A stretch of DNA of 8,842 nucleotides from contig JAFUWW010000044.1 of the NCBI GenBank assembly GCA_017471085.1, positions 1 through 8,842 of the forward strand. The letters are read 5' to 3'. Both the position numbers and the translations under genes were made by a program. Source of the stretch: Bacteroidales bacterium. GTDB taxonomy: Bacteria; Bacteroidota; Bacteroidia; Bacteroidales; UBA932. Below the pieces are notes generated by a model that had not been told where the DNA came from, ran no database searches, and was given only the letters and a program-made list of their open reading frames with translations. This document shows positions 1 through 5,936 of this stretch, in pieces; within the stretch, counting starts at the first letter, position 1, and each line of letters starts with the position of its first letter.

Positions 1-156
1 ACTTTGATTGCGCCAAGTGGCATTATTAGTCAAGAAAATGGATCAGAACGTGACGAAGATTACACATGTATGTGTCAGCTAAGAACCCGAGCCATAAAAC
101 AACCAGGTTTTTGCATTGAGCCGGTTTCACCAACCGAAAATGTCAATTATATCCAC
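1..156. other. Low-GC flank with no supported gene
   Basis: This stretch has about 65 G+C in the first 160 bases (41%), visibly lower than the coding DNA to the right. No convincing coding region is present. A plus-strand frame is open through it but runs on through the tRNA, so it is a shadow. A minus-strand ATG at 21-23 begins a frame (MPLGAIK...) that leaves the window and cannot be judged. The visible structure is a perfect 6+6 inverted repeat (ACACAT, GT, ATGTGT) at 62-75 and a 5-bp hairpin (CGGTT/AACCG) at 122-136. The stretch lies just beyond the 3' end of a tRNA gene, a common site for integrated elements, but nothing here shows an element directly. Confidence 0.4.
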
Positions 157-190
157 AAAAAAAAGACAGCCCTGAAAAGCTGTCTTTTTT
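157..190 (-). terminator. Rho-independent terminator after tRNA-Leu
   Basis: The 10-bp arms AAAAGACAGC (161-170) and GCTGTCTTTT (179-188) are perfect complements around an eight-base loop. Further A and T bases outside the arms extend the pairing. Read on the minus strand, the hairpin begins right at the tRNA 3' end and is followed by a run of T (157-164). Because the stem is A/T-flanked on both sides, it could also stop plus-strand transcription. Confidence 0.9.
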
Positions 191-275
191 GGTGCGGGTG
201 GGGAGAGTCGAACTCCCACGGGCCATCGCCCACCACCCCCTCAAAGTGGCGTGTCTACCATTTCACCACACCCGC
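190..275 (-). tRNA. tRNA-Leu (anticodon GAG)
   Basis: The minus strand folds as a complete 86-nt class II tRNA. The acceptor arms GCGGGTG (269-275) and CACCCGC (194-200) pair perfectly. The T stem GGGAG/CTCCC closes a TTCGACT loop. The anticodon stem CCACT/GGTGG holds the loop TTGAGGG, which puts GAG at 240-242. A long variable arm (GGGC, GATG, GCCC) is typical of leucine tRNA. The discriminator is A (193) and CCA is encoded at 190-192, although the last A coincides with the start of the terminator tract. It decodes CUC and CUU leucine codons. It has its own promoter upstream and a terminator immediately downstream, so it is probably a single-gene unit that may also receive read-through from the lipoprotein gene. 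Confidence 0.96.
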
Positions 276-291
276 ATGAGTTTTGGGACTG

Positions 292-322
292 CAAAGATAA
301 TGAGCATTTTTGAATTCCCAAA
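292..322 (-). promoter_or_regulatory. Promoter of tRNA-Leu
   Basis: On the minus strand TTTG (319-322) and TATCTTTG (292-299) match the Bacteroidota -33 and -7 consensus (TTTG, TAnnTTTG) with a 19-nt spacer. Transcription would start near 285, about ten bases ahead of the mature tRNA 5' end at 275. Confidence 0.8.
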
Positions 323-353
323 ACTTTTAGCCATTTTTTTTACTGTCATCGGC

Positions 354-1031
354 CTAAAGGCCTCTGATGAAGGTCGCCTGGGACGGGGCTCCTTCGAAGG
401 AGAGGCAGCATATTTCCACCTCGGCGCCGTTTTTATACACGTACATGTCCAGGTCTCCGAACATCTGGTTCCAGCCGGGCGCGCCCGCCCCGCGGGTGTT
501 GATATACTGCAATGACGTCGTCTTGAAGGAGCAGCTGTAGCCCAGGCGCTCTTCCCGCTGGCCGGACAGGGAAAGGGTCCATCCTTCCGCCTGGGTTTCG
601 GCGTCCAGATACCGGCTGGCCACCATGTTCACGTCCGTGGGATACAGATTCTCTTCAGAAACCAGGGCAAAATCCCCGGAATAGCTGAGCGCCCACCGGC
701 CTTCCCCGGTACAGCGGATTGAGAGGTCTTTGAACGCGCTGTCCTCGGCCTTTACTCTCCACACCGAACCCACGGTCGTGAGTGAGCCGCCCATCTCGAA
801 ATGGGCGCTCTTTCCCGTACCGCGGTTGTCTACTTCCAGGGCCAGTTCCATCTCATCCAGCATGCCGGCCACCAGGTCATCGGCCAGGGACATCATGTAT
901 GTGCGGGCTCGACGGTTCGAATACCCTTCCTTTCCGCCGATATAGTCTTCTTCATTCATCGCTTCCCCTTTCAGGCAGGAGGGAAGGACGGCCAGAGCGG
1001 CCAGAGCTATGAAAACCCAATATCTTTTCAT
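354..1031 (-). CDS. Lipoprotein of unknown function
   Basis: This is a 225-residue protein with a lipoprotein signal peptide: MKR, a hydrophobic stretch at residues 5-16, then the lipobox LPSC with Cys19 as the predicted lipidated residue. No Bacteroidota surface-export signal (acidic cluster right behind the Cys) is obvious; the next residues are LKGEAMNEED. The mature part has an acidic segment (about 45-70) and then alternating hydrophilic/hydrophobic stretches that suggest a beta-rich domain. I do not recognise a family. It begins 13 bases after the outer-membrane protein gene on the same strand, so the two are probably co-transcribed and may act together in the envelope. A small GGCC-TAAA-GGCC hairpin (351-362) spans its stop codon but lacks a U tract, so transcripts may run on to the terminator after the tRNA. 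Confidence 0.85.
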   Translation of the reverse strand: MKRYWVFIALAALAVLPSCLKGEAMNEEDYIGGKEGYSNRRARTYMMSLADDLVAGMLDEMELALEVDNRGTGKSAHFEMGGSLTTVGSVWRVKAEDSAFKDLSIRCTGEGRWALSYSGDFALVSEENLYPTDVNMVASRYLDAETQAEGWTLSLSGQREERLGYSCSFKTTSLQYINTRGAGAPGWNQMFGDLDMYVYKNGAEVEICCLSFEGAPSQATFIRGL

Positions 1032-1044
1032 CGTACAATCTGTT

Positions 1045-1671
1045 TTAGAATCTGAAACCTATGCCGATACGGCCCCCCTGGATGATGCTGCCATAGCAGA
1101 GTTCCGCATTTCCGTAGAAGCGCTGGCCGCCCCATTCCGCGCCGAGGGGCACCAAGTCCCAGGCAAACTCCACGGGCCGGGATTTGTCATACAACGAGCC
1201 GAAATTAAACTGCATCCCGCCGGCCACCTTGCCGTAAAGACGGAAGTGCCGCGCCCCGGGAATGCAGAATTTCACCTGCGGAAGCAGGCTCACCATCTGC
1301 TGGCTGAACGATTCTGCAGGACGGCTGCTGAGTTCGTACCAGTACTTGCCGGAAAAGCTCGCCCAGTTGAGCTGTGCGCCCACGCGGAGCCACTTTTTAA
1401 GGATGTAGTGATAATTCACGGTGAGAACCGGGCTGCTGTTGATGGAATAATGAGGTTCATAAAGGTCGGCCAGGTCTCCGTAGTGGATGTTGTCCGTGGC
1501 GTCGAACAGCAGGTCTCCGTAATAGCCCCGCGCCTCGTCTCCCTGCATGAATTCGGCCTTGTAGCCTCCCAGGAACACGTTGATTTCATGTTTTCCGCCT
1601 TGTGCCGAAAGGTCCGGACCCGCCAGGGCGGCGGCAAGCGCAAAAGCGGTCAAAAACAAAAGCTTTTTCAT
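1045..1671 (-). CDS. Outer-membrane beta-barrel protein
   Basis: I place the start at the ATG giving MKKLLFLTAF, because this makes a classic signal peptide (basic n-region, hydrophobic core, likely cleavage after LSA before Q). An ATG five codons earlier (1686) would put MNDRI in front of it and is less likely. The resulting 208-residue protein is rich in aromatic and Gly residues in alternating beta-strand patterns (NVFLGGYKAEF, LTVNYHYIL, LRVGAQLNWASF, FRLYGKVAGGMQFNFG, FYGNAELCYGS). It ends in Phe (GGRIGIGFRF), the terminal aromatic typical of barrels inserted by BamA. Size and strand number fit a small barrel of roughly eight strands. The substrate or role is not evident. It is the first gene of a two-gene unit with the downstream lipoprotein, and its promoter interlocks with that of rpsP. 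Confidence 0.85.
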   Translation of the reverse strand: MKKLLFLTAFALAAALAGPDLSAQGGKHEINVFLGGYKAEFMQGDEARGYYGDLLFDATDNIHYGDLADLYEPHYSINSSPVLTVNYHYILKKWLRVGAQLNWASFSGKYWYELSSRPAESFSQQMVSLLPQVKFCIPGARHFRLYGKVAGGMQFNFGSLYDKSRPVEFAWDLVPLGAEWGGQRFYGNAELCYGSIIQGGRIGIGFRF

Positions 1672-1741
1672 AATTCTGTCATTCATTCACTTTGTGAAAT
1701 CCGGGAAAAACAGAAATCTTGCCCGGAACAGGTCAAAAATT

Positions 1742-1773
1742 TTTACAAAATTAAGATTTTATTCCTATCTTTG
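1742..1773 (+). promoter_or_regulatory. Promoter of rpsP-rimM
   Basis: TATCTTTG (1766-1773) is an exact Bacteroidota -7 match. A weaker TTTA (1742-1745) sits 20 nt upstream in the -33 position. A start near 1780 leaves a leader of about 50 nt before the rpsP ATG. The leader is A-rich just before the ATG and has no Shine-Dalgarno sequence. Confidence 0.7.
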
Positions 1774-1777
1774 CAAA
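1746..1777 (-). promoter_or_regulatory. Promoter of outer-membrane protein/lipoprotein pair
   Basis: On the minus strand TTTG (1774-1777), a 20-nt spacer and TAATTTTG (1746-1753) match the Bacteroidota consensus at both boxes. Transcription would start near 1740, leaving a leader of about 70 nt. The site lies almost entirely inside the opposing rpsP promoter. Confidence 0.65.
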
Positions 1778-1831
1778 CTCTCACGAGATGGGAGCATTAC
1801 GCATTAACAATTTTAAACAAACAGATTCACA

Positions 1832-2374
1832 ATGGCTGTTAAAATCAGACTTCAGCGCCACGGTAAGAAGAATTTCGCATTCTTCCACATTGTAGTGGCA
1901 GACTCCCGCGCACCGCGCGACGGTCGCTTCATCGAGCAGCTCGGCTCCTACAACCCCAACACCAACCCCGCCACCATCATCCTGGACGGCGAAAAGGCCC
2001 TCGCTTGGCTCAAGGTAGGTGCCCAGCCCACTCTCACTGCCCGCCGCATCCTCTCCTATGAGGGTGTCCTCCTTCGCAAACACCTGAGCGAAGGCGTAGC
2101 CAAAGGTGCTCTCACCGAGGCCGAGGCCGACGCAAAATTCGCTGCCTGGAAAGCCCAGCGCGACGAAAAGATTGCCGCCAAGAAGGCTGGCTTGAAGAAC
2201 GATGAAATCGCAAAGGCAAAGGCTGCCAAGGCCAAAGAGGCCGAGGTGAACGAAGCCCGCGCCAAGGCCATTGCCGCCAAGAAGGCTGAGGCAGAAGAGG
2301 CCGCCCGCAAGGCCGCCGAAGAAGCTGCCGCCGAGGCTGCAACCGCCGAACCTGTGGAGACGCCCGCCGAATAA
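1832..2374 (+). CDS. rpsP: 30S ribosomal protein bS16 with long C-terminal extension
   Basis: The first 80 or so residues are canonical bS16: [13 protein letters not shown] at the start, then [26 protein letters not shown], and a segment containing [13 protein letters not shown] that leads into the usual end of the fold. bS16 binds 16S rRNA early in small-subunit assembly. The usual length is 80-90 residues, whereas this protein has 180. The extra part (about 95-180) is made almost only of Ala, Lys and Glu in heptad-like order, predicting one long helix or coiled coil ending in an acidic tail (PVETPAE). Such tails are common in Bacteroidota bS16 and their role is not settled. The gene overlaps rimM by one base (TAATG), so the two should be translationally coupled. 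Confidence 0.97.
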   Translation: MAVKIRLQRHGKKNFAFFHIVVADSRAPRDGRFIEQLGSYNPNTNPATIILDGEKALAWLKVGAQPTLTARRILSYEGVLLRKHLSEGVAKGALTEAEADAKFAAWKAQRDEKIAAKKAGLKNDEIAKAKAAKAKEAEVNEARAKAIAAKKAEAEEAARKAAEEAAAEAATAEPVETPAE

Positions 2375-2853
2375 TGCTGCGCATCGCCCAGGTACTGAAA
2401 TCCAACGGGACAGAAGGGGAACTGCTCATCAGTTTCTTCGACATCTCCCCGGAGGATATCGACCTCCAGGAACCGGTATACATCGAATTCGATGGACTGC
2501 CGGTTCCCTTTTATTTTGAATCTTTCACCCGGAGGGGCAACAACCGCGCCCTGGTCCGCCTCACGGGCATCCGCAGCCTCAGAGACGCCGACGAAGTGAC
2601 CGGCGCCGCCATCTGGGCCGATTACTTCGAGGAGGAAGAGGAGGAAGACCTCACCGGCTGGACCGTCAGGAAAGAGGACGGAACCCTGGTGGGAACCGTC
2701 TCCGACTACGAAGACATCCCCGGCAACACCTGCCTCTGGATAGAAAAGCCGGAAGGCGGAGAAGTGCTGGTCCCCCTGCACCCGGACCTCATCGTCAAGG
2801 CCGACGAAAAAACCGGAACCCTCACTCTGAGGATTCCGGAAGGACTTCTGTAA
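2374..2853 (+). CDS. rimM: Ribosome maturation factor RimM
   Basis: This 159-residue protein has the two-domain RimM plan. An N-terminal beta-barrel (about 1-85) contains FYFESFTRRGNNRALVRLTG, where the family shows its conserved Arg-Gly-Asn and Leu-Gly region. A PRC-barrel domain (about 91-159) contains GWTV, GTVSDY, VLVPLHPDLIV and the typical closing PEGLL. RimM helps mature the 3' domain of the 30S head and contacts uS19. Its place directly behind rpsP matches the family's usual gene neighbourhood, but trmD and rplS, which follow in many other bacteria, are absent here. The N-terminal motif reads SNGTEGE rather than the common PHGxxGE. The linker between the domains is a run of six Glu and an Asp (86-92). 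Confidence 0.93.
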   Translation: MLRIAQVLKSNGTEGELLISFFDISPEDIDLQEPVYIEFDGLPVPFYFESFTRRGNNRALVRLTGIRSLRDADEVTGAAIWADYFEEEEEEDLTGWTVRKEDGTLVGTVSDYEDIPGNTCLWIEKPEGGEVLVPLHPDLIVKADEKTGTLTLRIPEGLL

Positions 2854-2877
2854 GCGTATCTTACTTCTCGGCCGAGA
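2850..2877. other. Tandem inverted repeats between convergent gene ends
   Basis: GTAAG (2850-2854), CGTAT and CTTAC (2860-2864) form a perfect 5-bp hairpin. It contains the rimM stop codon on one strand and the aldehyde dehydrogenase stop codon on the other. One base later comes the 12-bp perfect palindrome TCTCGGCCGAGA (2866-2877), inside the dehydrogenase's last codons. Neither is followed by a U tract, so this is not a standard rho-independent terminator. It may still mark where convergent transcripts end. Confidence 0.5.
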
Positions 2878-4255
2878 GGCCCAGCATGAACTTGATCACC
2901 TTAAACAGCTTATAAGGCATATAGCGGAACTTCAGGTCGATCCACGTAGGCGTCTTGATGACGGAGCGCTCGTGGCTGAAGGCCAGGAAGCTGCGCTCGG
3001 AGTGGTAACTGCCCATGCCGGAGTTGCCCACGCCGCCGAACGGAACCTGGCTGTTGGCAATGTGCATGATGGTGTCGTTGATGCAGGCGCCGCCGGAAGT
3101 GGTCTGGCCGATTATGTCCCAGGCCGCCGCCGAAGAGCCGAAATAATAGAAAGCCAGCGGCTTTTCCCGGCCGTTCACGAAGGAGACCACATCGGCCCTG
3201 TCGCGGAAAGTCATGACCGGGAAGATGGGGCCGAAGATTTCTTCCTGCATCACCGGGGCATCCGGCGAAACGCCCTCCAGCAGGGTAGGCTCAATCCAGA
3301 GCCGGGCCTTGTCGGAACGCCCGCCCACAATCACTTTTCCATCGGAAAGATAGCCTGTGAGACGGTCGAAGGCACTTTCCTTCACGATGTGCACGAACTT
3401 GTCGGAGGTCTCCGTACCGTCCGGATAAAGCCCTGCAAGTTCCTTTTTGAAGGCCTCCACGAAGGCATCCTTGATGTCCTCGTGCAGGAACAGGTAATCC
3501 GGGGCGATGCAGGTCTGGCCGCTGTTCAGGCACTTGCCCCAGGCAATGCGCCTGGCCGCCAGGGTGAGGTCTGCGTCCTTGTCCACGATGCACGGGCTCT
3601 TGCCGCCCAGTTCCAGCACCATCGGCGTAAGATACTGGGCCTGCGCCTGCATGGCGATGCGTCCCAGCGAAGGACTGCCGGTGAGGAAAACCAGGTCGTA
3701 GCGATGCTTGAACAGTTCCCCGTTCACCAGGCGGTTCCCCTGCACCACGGCTACGAACTCCTCCGGGAAGGTATCGGCCACCATGTCTTCCAGCACCTTG
3801 GAGATGCGGGGCACATAGGGGGACGGTTTCAGGATGGCCGTACAGCCGGCGGAGATGGCGCCTACCAACGGATTCAGCAGCAACTGCACCGGGTAGTTCC
3901 ACGGACTGACGATCAGCGTACAGCCCAGCGGTTCCCGCACGATGTAGCTGGCCGACGGCATCACCGTGAGCGGAGTGGGCTTGCGGCGCCTGCGGGCCCA
4001 TTTCCCCACCTTCCGGATGGCTTCCCCGATCTCGCCGTACACCAGGCCGATTTCGGTGATATAGGCTTCTTCGTAACTCTTGTGCAAATCGGCCCAGAGG
4101 GCGTCGCAAAGGGGTTTTTCCCATTTCTTAAGACCGGCGTTGAAGGCCTTGAGCTGCTTTTTGCGCCAGGCAACGTCACGGGTGGCGCCGGTGGCATAGA
4201 ATGCCCGCTGCTTCTCAACCAGTTCCTGAATTCTTTCTGCTGAAGTGTTTTCCAT
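2861..4255 (-). CDS. Aldehyde dehydrogenase, class 3 (ALDH3) type
   Basis: This NAD(P)-dependent enzyme oxidises an aldehyde to a carboxylic acid and is full length at 464 residues. All catalytic landmarks are present: Asn120 in SPWNYP, general base Glu215 in LELGGKSP, nucleophile Cys249 in NSGQTCIAPDY, and Glu339 in EEIFGPI. Compared with human ALDH3A1 (Asn114, Glu209, Cys243, Glu333, from memory) every residue is shifted by exactly six, which supports class 3 over the larger ALDH1/2 type. The NSGQTCIAPDY wording is also class-3-like. The C-terminus (RYMPYKLFKVIKFMLGL) is basic and hydrophobic and could lie on a membrane, as in fatty aldehyde dehydrogenases, but is too polar for a clear transmembrane helix. 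The gene starts 39 bases after the SDR gene and is likely its operon partner. The actual substrate is unknown; long-chain or aromatic aldehydes are plausible. Confidence 0.93.
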   Translation of the reverse strand: MENTSAERIQELVEKQRAFYATGATRDVAWRKKQLKAFNAGLKKWEKPLCDALWADLHKSYEEAYITEIGLVYGEIGEAIRKVGKWARRRRKPTPLTVMPSASYIVREPLGCTLIVSPWNYPVQLLLNPLVGAISAGCTAILKPSPYVPRISKVLEDMVADTFPEEFVAVVQGNRLVNGELFKHRYDLVFLTGSPSLGRIAMQAQAQYLTPMVLELGGKSPCIVDKDADLTLAARRIAWGKCLNSGQTCIAPDYLFLHEDIKDAFVEAFKKELAGLYPDGTETSDKFVHIVKESAFDRLTGYLSDGKVIVGGRSDKARLWIEPTLLEGVSPDAPVMQEEIFGPIFPVMTFRDRADVVSFVNGREKPLAFYYFGSSAAAWDIIGQTTSGGACINDTIMHIANSQVPFGGVGNSGMGSYHSERSFLAFSHERSVIKTPTWIDLKFRYMPYKLFKVIKFMLGLSAEK

Positions 4256-4294
4256 AATATACAGATTCTCAGTCGTTTAAAAGAATACCGCGGA

Positions 4295-5110
4295 TTACTT
4301 CCTCCGGCCGGTGAAATGGTCCATGACGGTGTAGAGGCCGCAAATGTCTCCGAAGACGAAGTTGAACAGCCGGTGCGGGAAGATACCCTGCATCAGGCGG
4401 ATGAAGTGCTCCGAGAAGGGGATGCCGCGGTAACCGAGGTCGCGTTCCACGGCGGCGAGGGCCTTGCGGGCCACCACCTCCGGGTCCTGGATCTTGAAGA
4501 AGGAGCGGATTCCGTCGAACATGCCCGTATTGATGAAATACGGGGCGATGGTCGTCACCTTCACCGGGCTCTTTTCGCGTTCCAGCTCGATCCGGACGCT
4601 CTCCGACCAGCCGATGGAAGCCCATTTGGACGCAGCGTAGAGCGACATTTTGGGCAGGGCCAGCATACCGGCCGAGGAGGTGATGTTGCAGATATGTCCC
4701 GCCCCCTGCTCTTTCATATCCTTCAGATACCTGAGCGTCACGAACATGGCGCCCTTGGTATTGATGTCGATGGTGCGGATGATGTCTGTATCTGTCTGCT
4801 CGGCAAAAGGCTTGTTGTTGGTGATGATGCCGGCGTTGTTGATGAGGATGTTTACATTCCCGCAGGCCTGACGGGTAAGGGAATAGGCTTCCTGCACGGA
4901 AGCAGGGTCCGAAATATCCGCCTTGAATCCAAACACATAATAGCCCTTTCCGCCTGCCGACAACTCGGCAGTGACAGCTTTGAGCGCTTCTTGATTGACA
5001 TCCCAGATGATAACAGGACTGGCGCCCTTTTCCAGACAGCGCCGGGCCATGATTTTGCCGATTCCGGAGCATCCTCCGGTAATCAGCACCGATTTTCCAT
5101 TAATCTTCAT
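4295..5110 (-). CDS. Short-chain dehydrogenase/reductase (classical SDR)
   Basis: The 271-residue protein has a Rossmann fold with the cofactor motif TGGCSGIG (11-18). Asp37 at the end of strand beta-2 favours NAD(H). Also visible are Asp65, the NNAG motif (91-94), and the catalytic tetrad Asn117, Ser145, Tyr158 and Lys162 (YAASK), with normal family spacing. The C-terminal 70 residues carry aromatic and hydrophobic stretches (FSEHFIRLMQGIFPHRLFNFVFG), which suggests a lipophilic substrate or membrane contact, as in 17-beta-HSD11/retinol-dehydrogenase-like SDRs. It is the first gene of a two-gene unit with the aldehyde dehydrogenase, so oxidation of an alcohol to an aldehyde that ALDH then converts to the acid is the simplest reading. 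The substrate and direction are inferred, not shown. A promoter with nested inverted repeats lies directly upstream. Confidence 0.92.
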   Translation of the reverse strand: MKINGKSVLITGGCSGIGKIMARRCLEKGASPVIIWDVNQEALKAVTAELSAGGKGYYVFGFKADISDPASVQEAYSLTRQACGNVNILINNAGIITNNKPFAEQTDTDIIRTIDINTKGAMFVTLRYLKDMKEQGAGHICNITSSAGMLALPKMSLYAASKWASIGWSESVRIELEREKSPVKVTTIAPYFINTGMFDGIRSFFKIQDPEVVARKALAAVERDLGYRGIPFSEHFIRLMQGIFPHRLFNFVFGDICGLYTVMDHFTGRRK

Positions 5111-5120
5111 GAAGGTCTGA

Positions 5121-5166
5121 TTTTTAGTACTTACGCGCGTGCGCGTAACCGCAAAGATACTAAAAA
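5121..5166. promoter_or_regulatory. Nested inverted repeats, probable operator of the SDR-ALDH operon
   Basis: The inner palindrome has perfect 8-bp arms TTACGCGC (5131-5138) and GCGCGTAA (5141-5148) around GT. The outer arms TTTTTAGTA (5121-5129) and TACTAAAAA (5158-5166) are a perfect 9-bp inverted repeat whose centre is offset by four bases from the inner one. The inner repeat begins three bases past the predicted -7 box and covers the expected transcription start. The outer right arm cuts into the -7 box. A dimeric repressor such as a TetR- or MarR-type protein would block transcription from here. No such regulator gene is in the window. Confidence 0.6.
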
Positions 5167-5182
5167 ATGGATTAATGGGAAA
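5152..5182 (-). promoter_or_regulatory. Promoter of the SDR-ALDH operon
   Basis: On the minus strand TATCTTTG (5152-5159) is an exact -7 match. TTTC (5179-5182), one base off the -33 consensus, sits 19 nt upstream, inside the last codons of the response regulator gene. A start near 5145 gives a leader of about 35 nt. Confidence 0.7.
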
Positions 5183-5936
5183 GCCAGTCCAGAAAAGCGT
5201 CCACGCGGGCGCGCGAAACGGTGAAATCGGCCTGATGGGCCAACGTGGCTGGAAGCGCCTTCATCTGCAGGCGGAGCCGGCCACCCAGCACGCGGCCTGC
5301 ACTGGCGACATCGTCCTTGGAAACGATGCAGCTGCGGGAAATGCGGAAGAACCGGCCGGCATCCAGTTCGGCCGCCAGGGTATCCAGGGAGGCGTCTACG
5401 GGGTAGACCGTCCCGTCCCGGAGAGCCACCCGGTTTTTCCCGCCGAAGGTATAGAGGCAAAGGATTTCGTCCTGCTTCAGGGAGACGATGTGGTCGTTGT
5501 AATGGATGAGGAAGGGTTCCCGGGCCCTGTCCCGCTCCTGAAGCATCCGGAGGGTCTTTCCGATGTCCGTAGCGGGGACAGGATACTGGCGGCAGCGCTC
5601 CACGGCCCTCTGCAGGGCAGGCAGGTCTACAGGCTTCACCAGATAATCGATGCTGCCGGCCTCGAAAGCCTGCACGGCGTAGGAGTCGTAGGCGGTGGTC
5701 ATGACCACGTGGCAGCGGACGTCCACCTGCGTGAAGATATCGAAACTGTCACCGTCGGCCAGCTGGATGTCCATGAAGATGAGATCCGGCATGCCGGCTT
5801 TCAGAAGGGCCACCGCCTCTTCCACCGATTCGGCCGTCCCGGCCACCTCCAGGTCCGGGAAATGCTTCTCCAGCAGGCGGCACAGCACACTACGTGAGAG
5901 GGCCTCGTCCTCGATGATGTAGACACGCCGCTTCAT
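5172..5936 (-). CDS. LytTR-family response regulator (distal copy)
   Basis: This 254-residue two-component regulator consists of a receiver domain (1-120) and a LytTR DNA-binding domain (about 141-250). The receiver has acidic pocket residues Glu9 and Asp10, phospho-acceptor Asp56 in IFMDIQL, Thr80/81 in MTTAYD and Lys101 in LVKPVDL. The output domain shows the family's HIVSLKQDEILCLYTFGGK pattern and FFRISRSCIVS. It is the third gene of the kinase operon and begins by an ATGA overlap with the preceding regulator. Its receiver matches that paralogue at about 66 of 95 positions by hand alignment, but the LytTR halves agree much less, so it probably binds different DNA. The stop lies only 61 bases before the SDR start on the same strand, so read-through is possible. 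Confidence 0.93.
   Translation of the reverse strand: MKRRVYIIEDEALSRSVLCRLLEKHFPDLEVAGTAESVEEAVALLKAGMPDLIFMDIQLADGDSFDIFTQVDVRCHVVMTTAYDSYAVQAFEAGSIDYLVKPVDLPALQRAVERCRQYPVPATDIGKTLRMLQERDRAREPFLIHYNDHIVSLKQDEILCLYTFGGKNRVALRDGTVYPVDASLDTLAAELDAGRFFRISRSCIVSKDDVASAGRVLGGRLRLQMKALPATLAHQADFTVSRARVDAFLDWLSH

Noticed and set aside
4..279. Possible small plus-strand gene from position 4
   Set aside because: Its second half is the complement of the terminator and tRNA-Leu, and the first half shows no recognisable protein features.
347..369. Terminator at the end of the lipoprotein gene
   Set aside because: The GGCC-TAAA-GGCC hairpin is followed on the transcribed strand by a run of A, not U, so it is not a rho-independent terminator in that direction.
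1009..1842. 277-codon plus-strand frame across the outer-membrane protein gene
   Set aside because: The minus strand has a signal peptide, barrel strands and a terminal Phe. The plus frame also runs through both promoters into the rpsP start.
2056..2781. 241-codon minus-strand frame across rpsP and rimM
   Set aside because: The Ala/Ser-rich product is the complement of the Ala/Lys/Glu tail of bS16. Both plus-strand genes are certain.
2972..4243. 423-codon plus-strand open frame opposite the aldehyde dehydrogenase gene
   Set aside because: It is antisense to a full-length enzyme with all catalytic motifs. The translation is rich in His, Gly and Arg with no domain, as expected from a GC-rich shadow frame.
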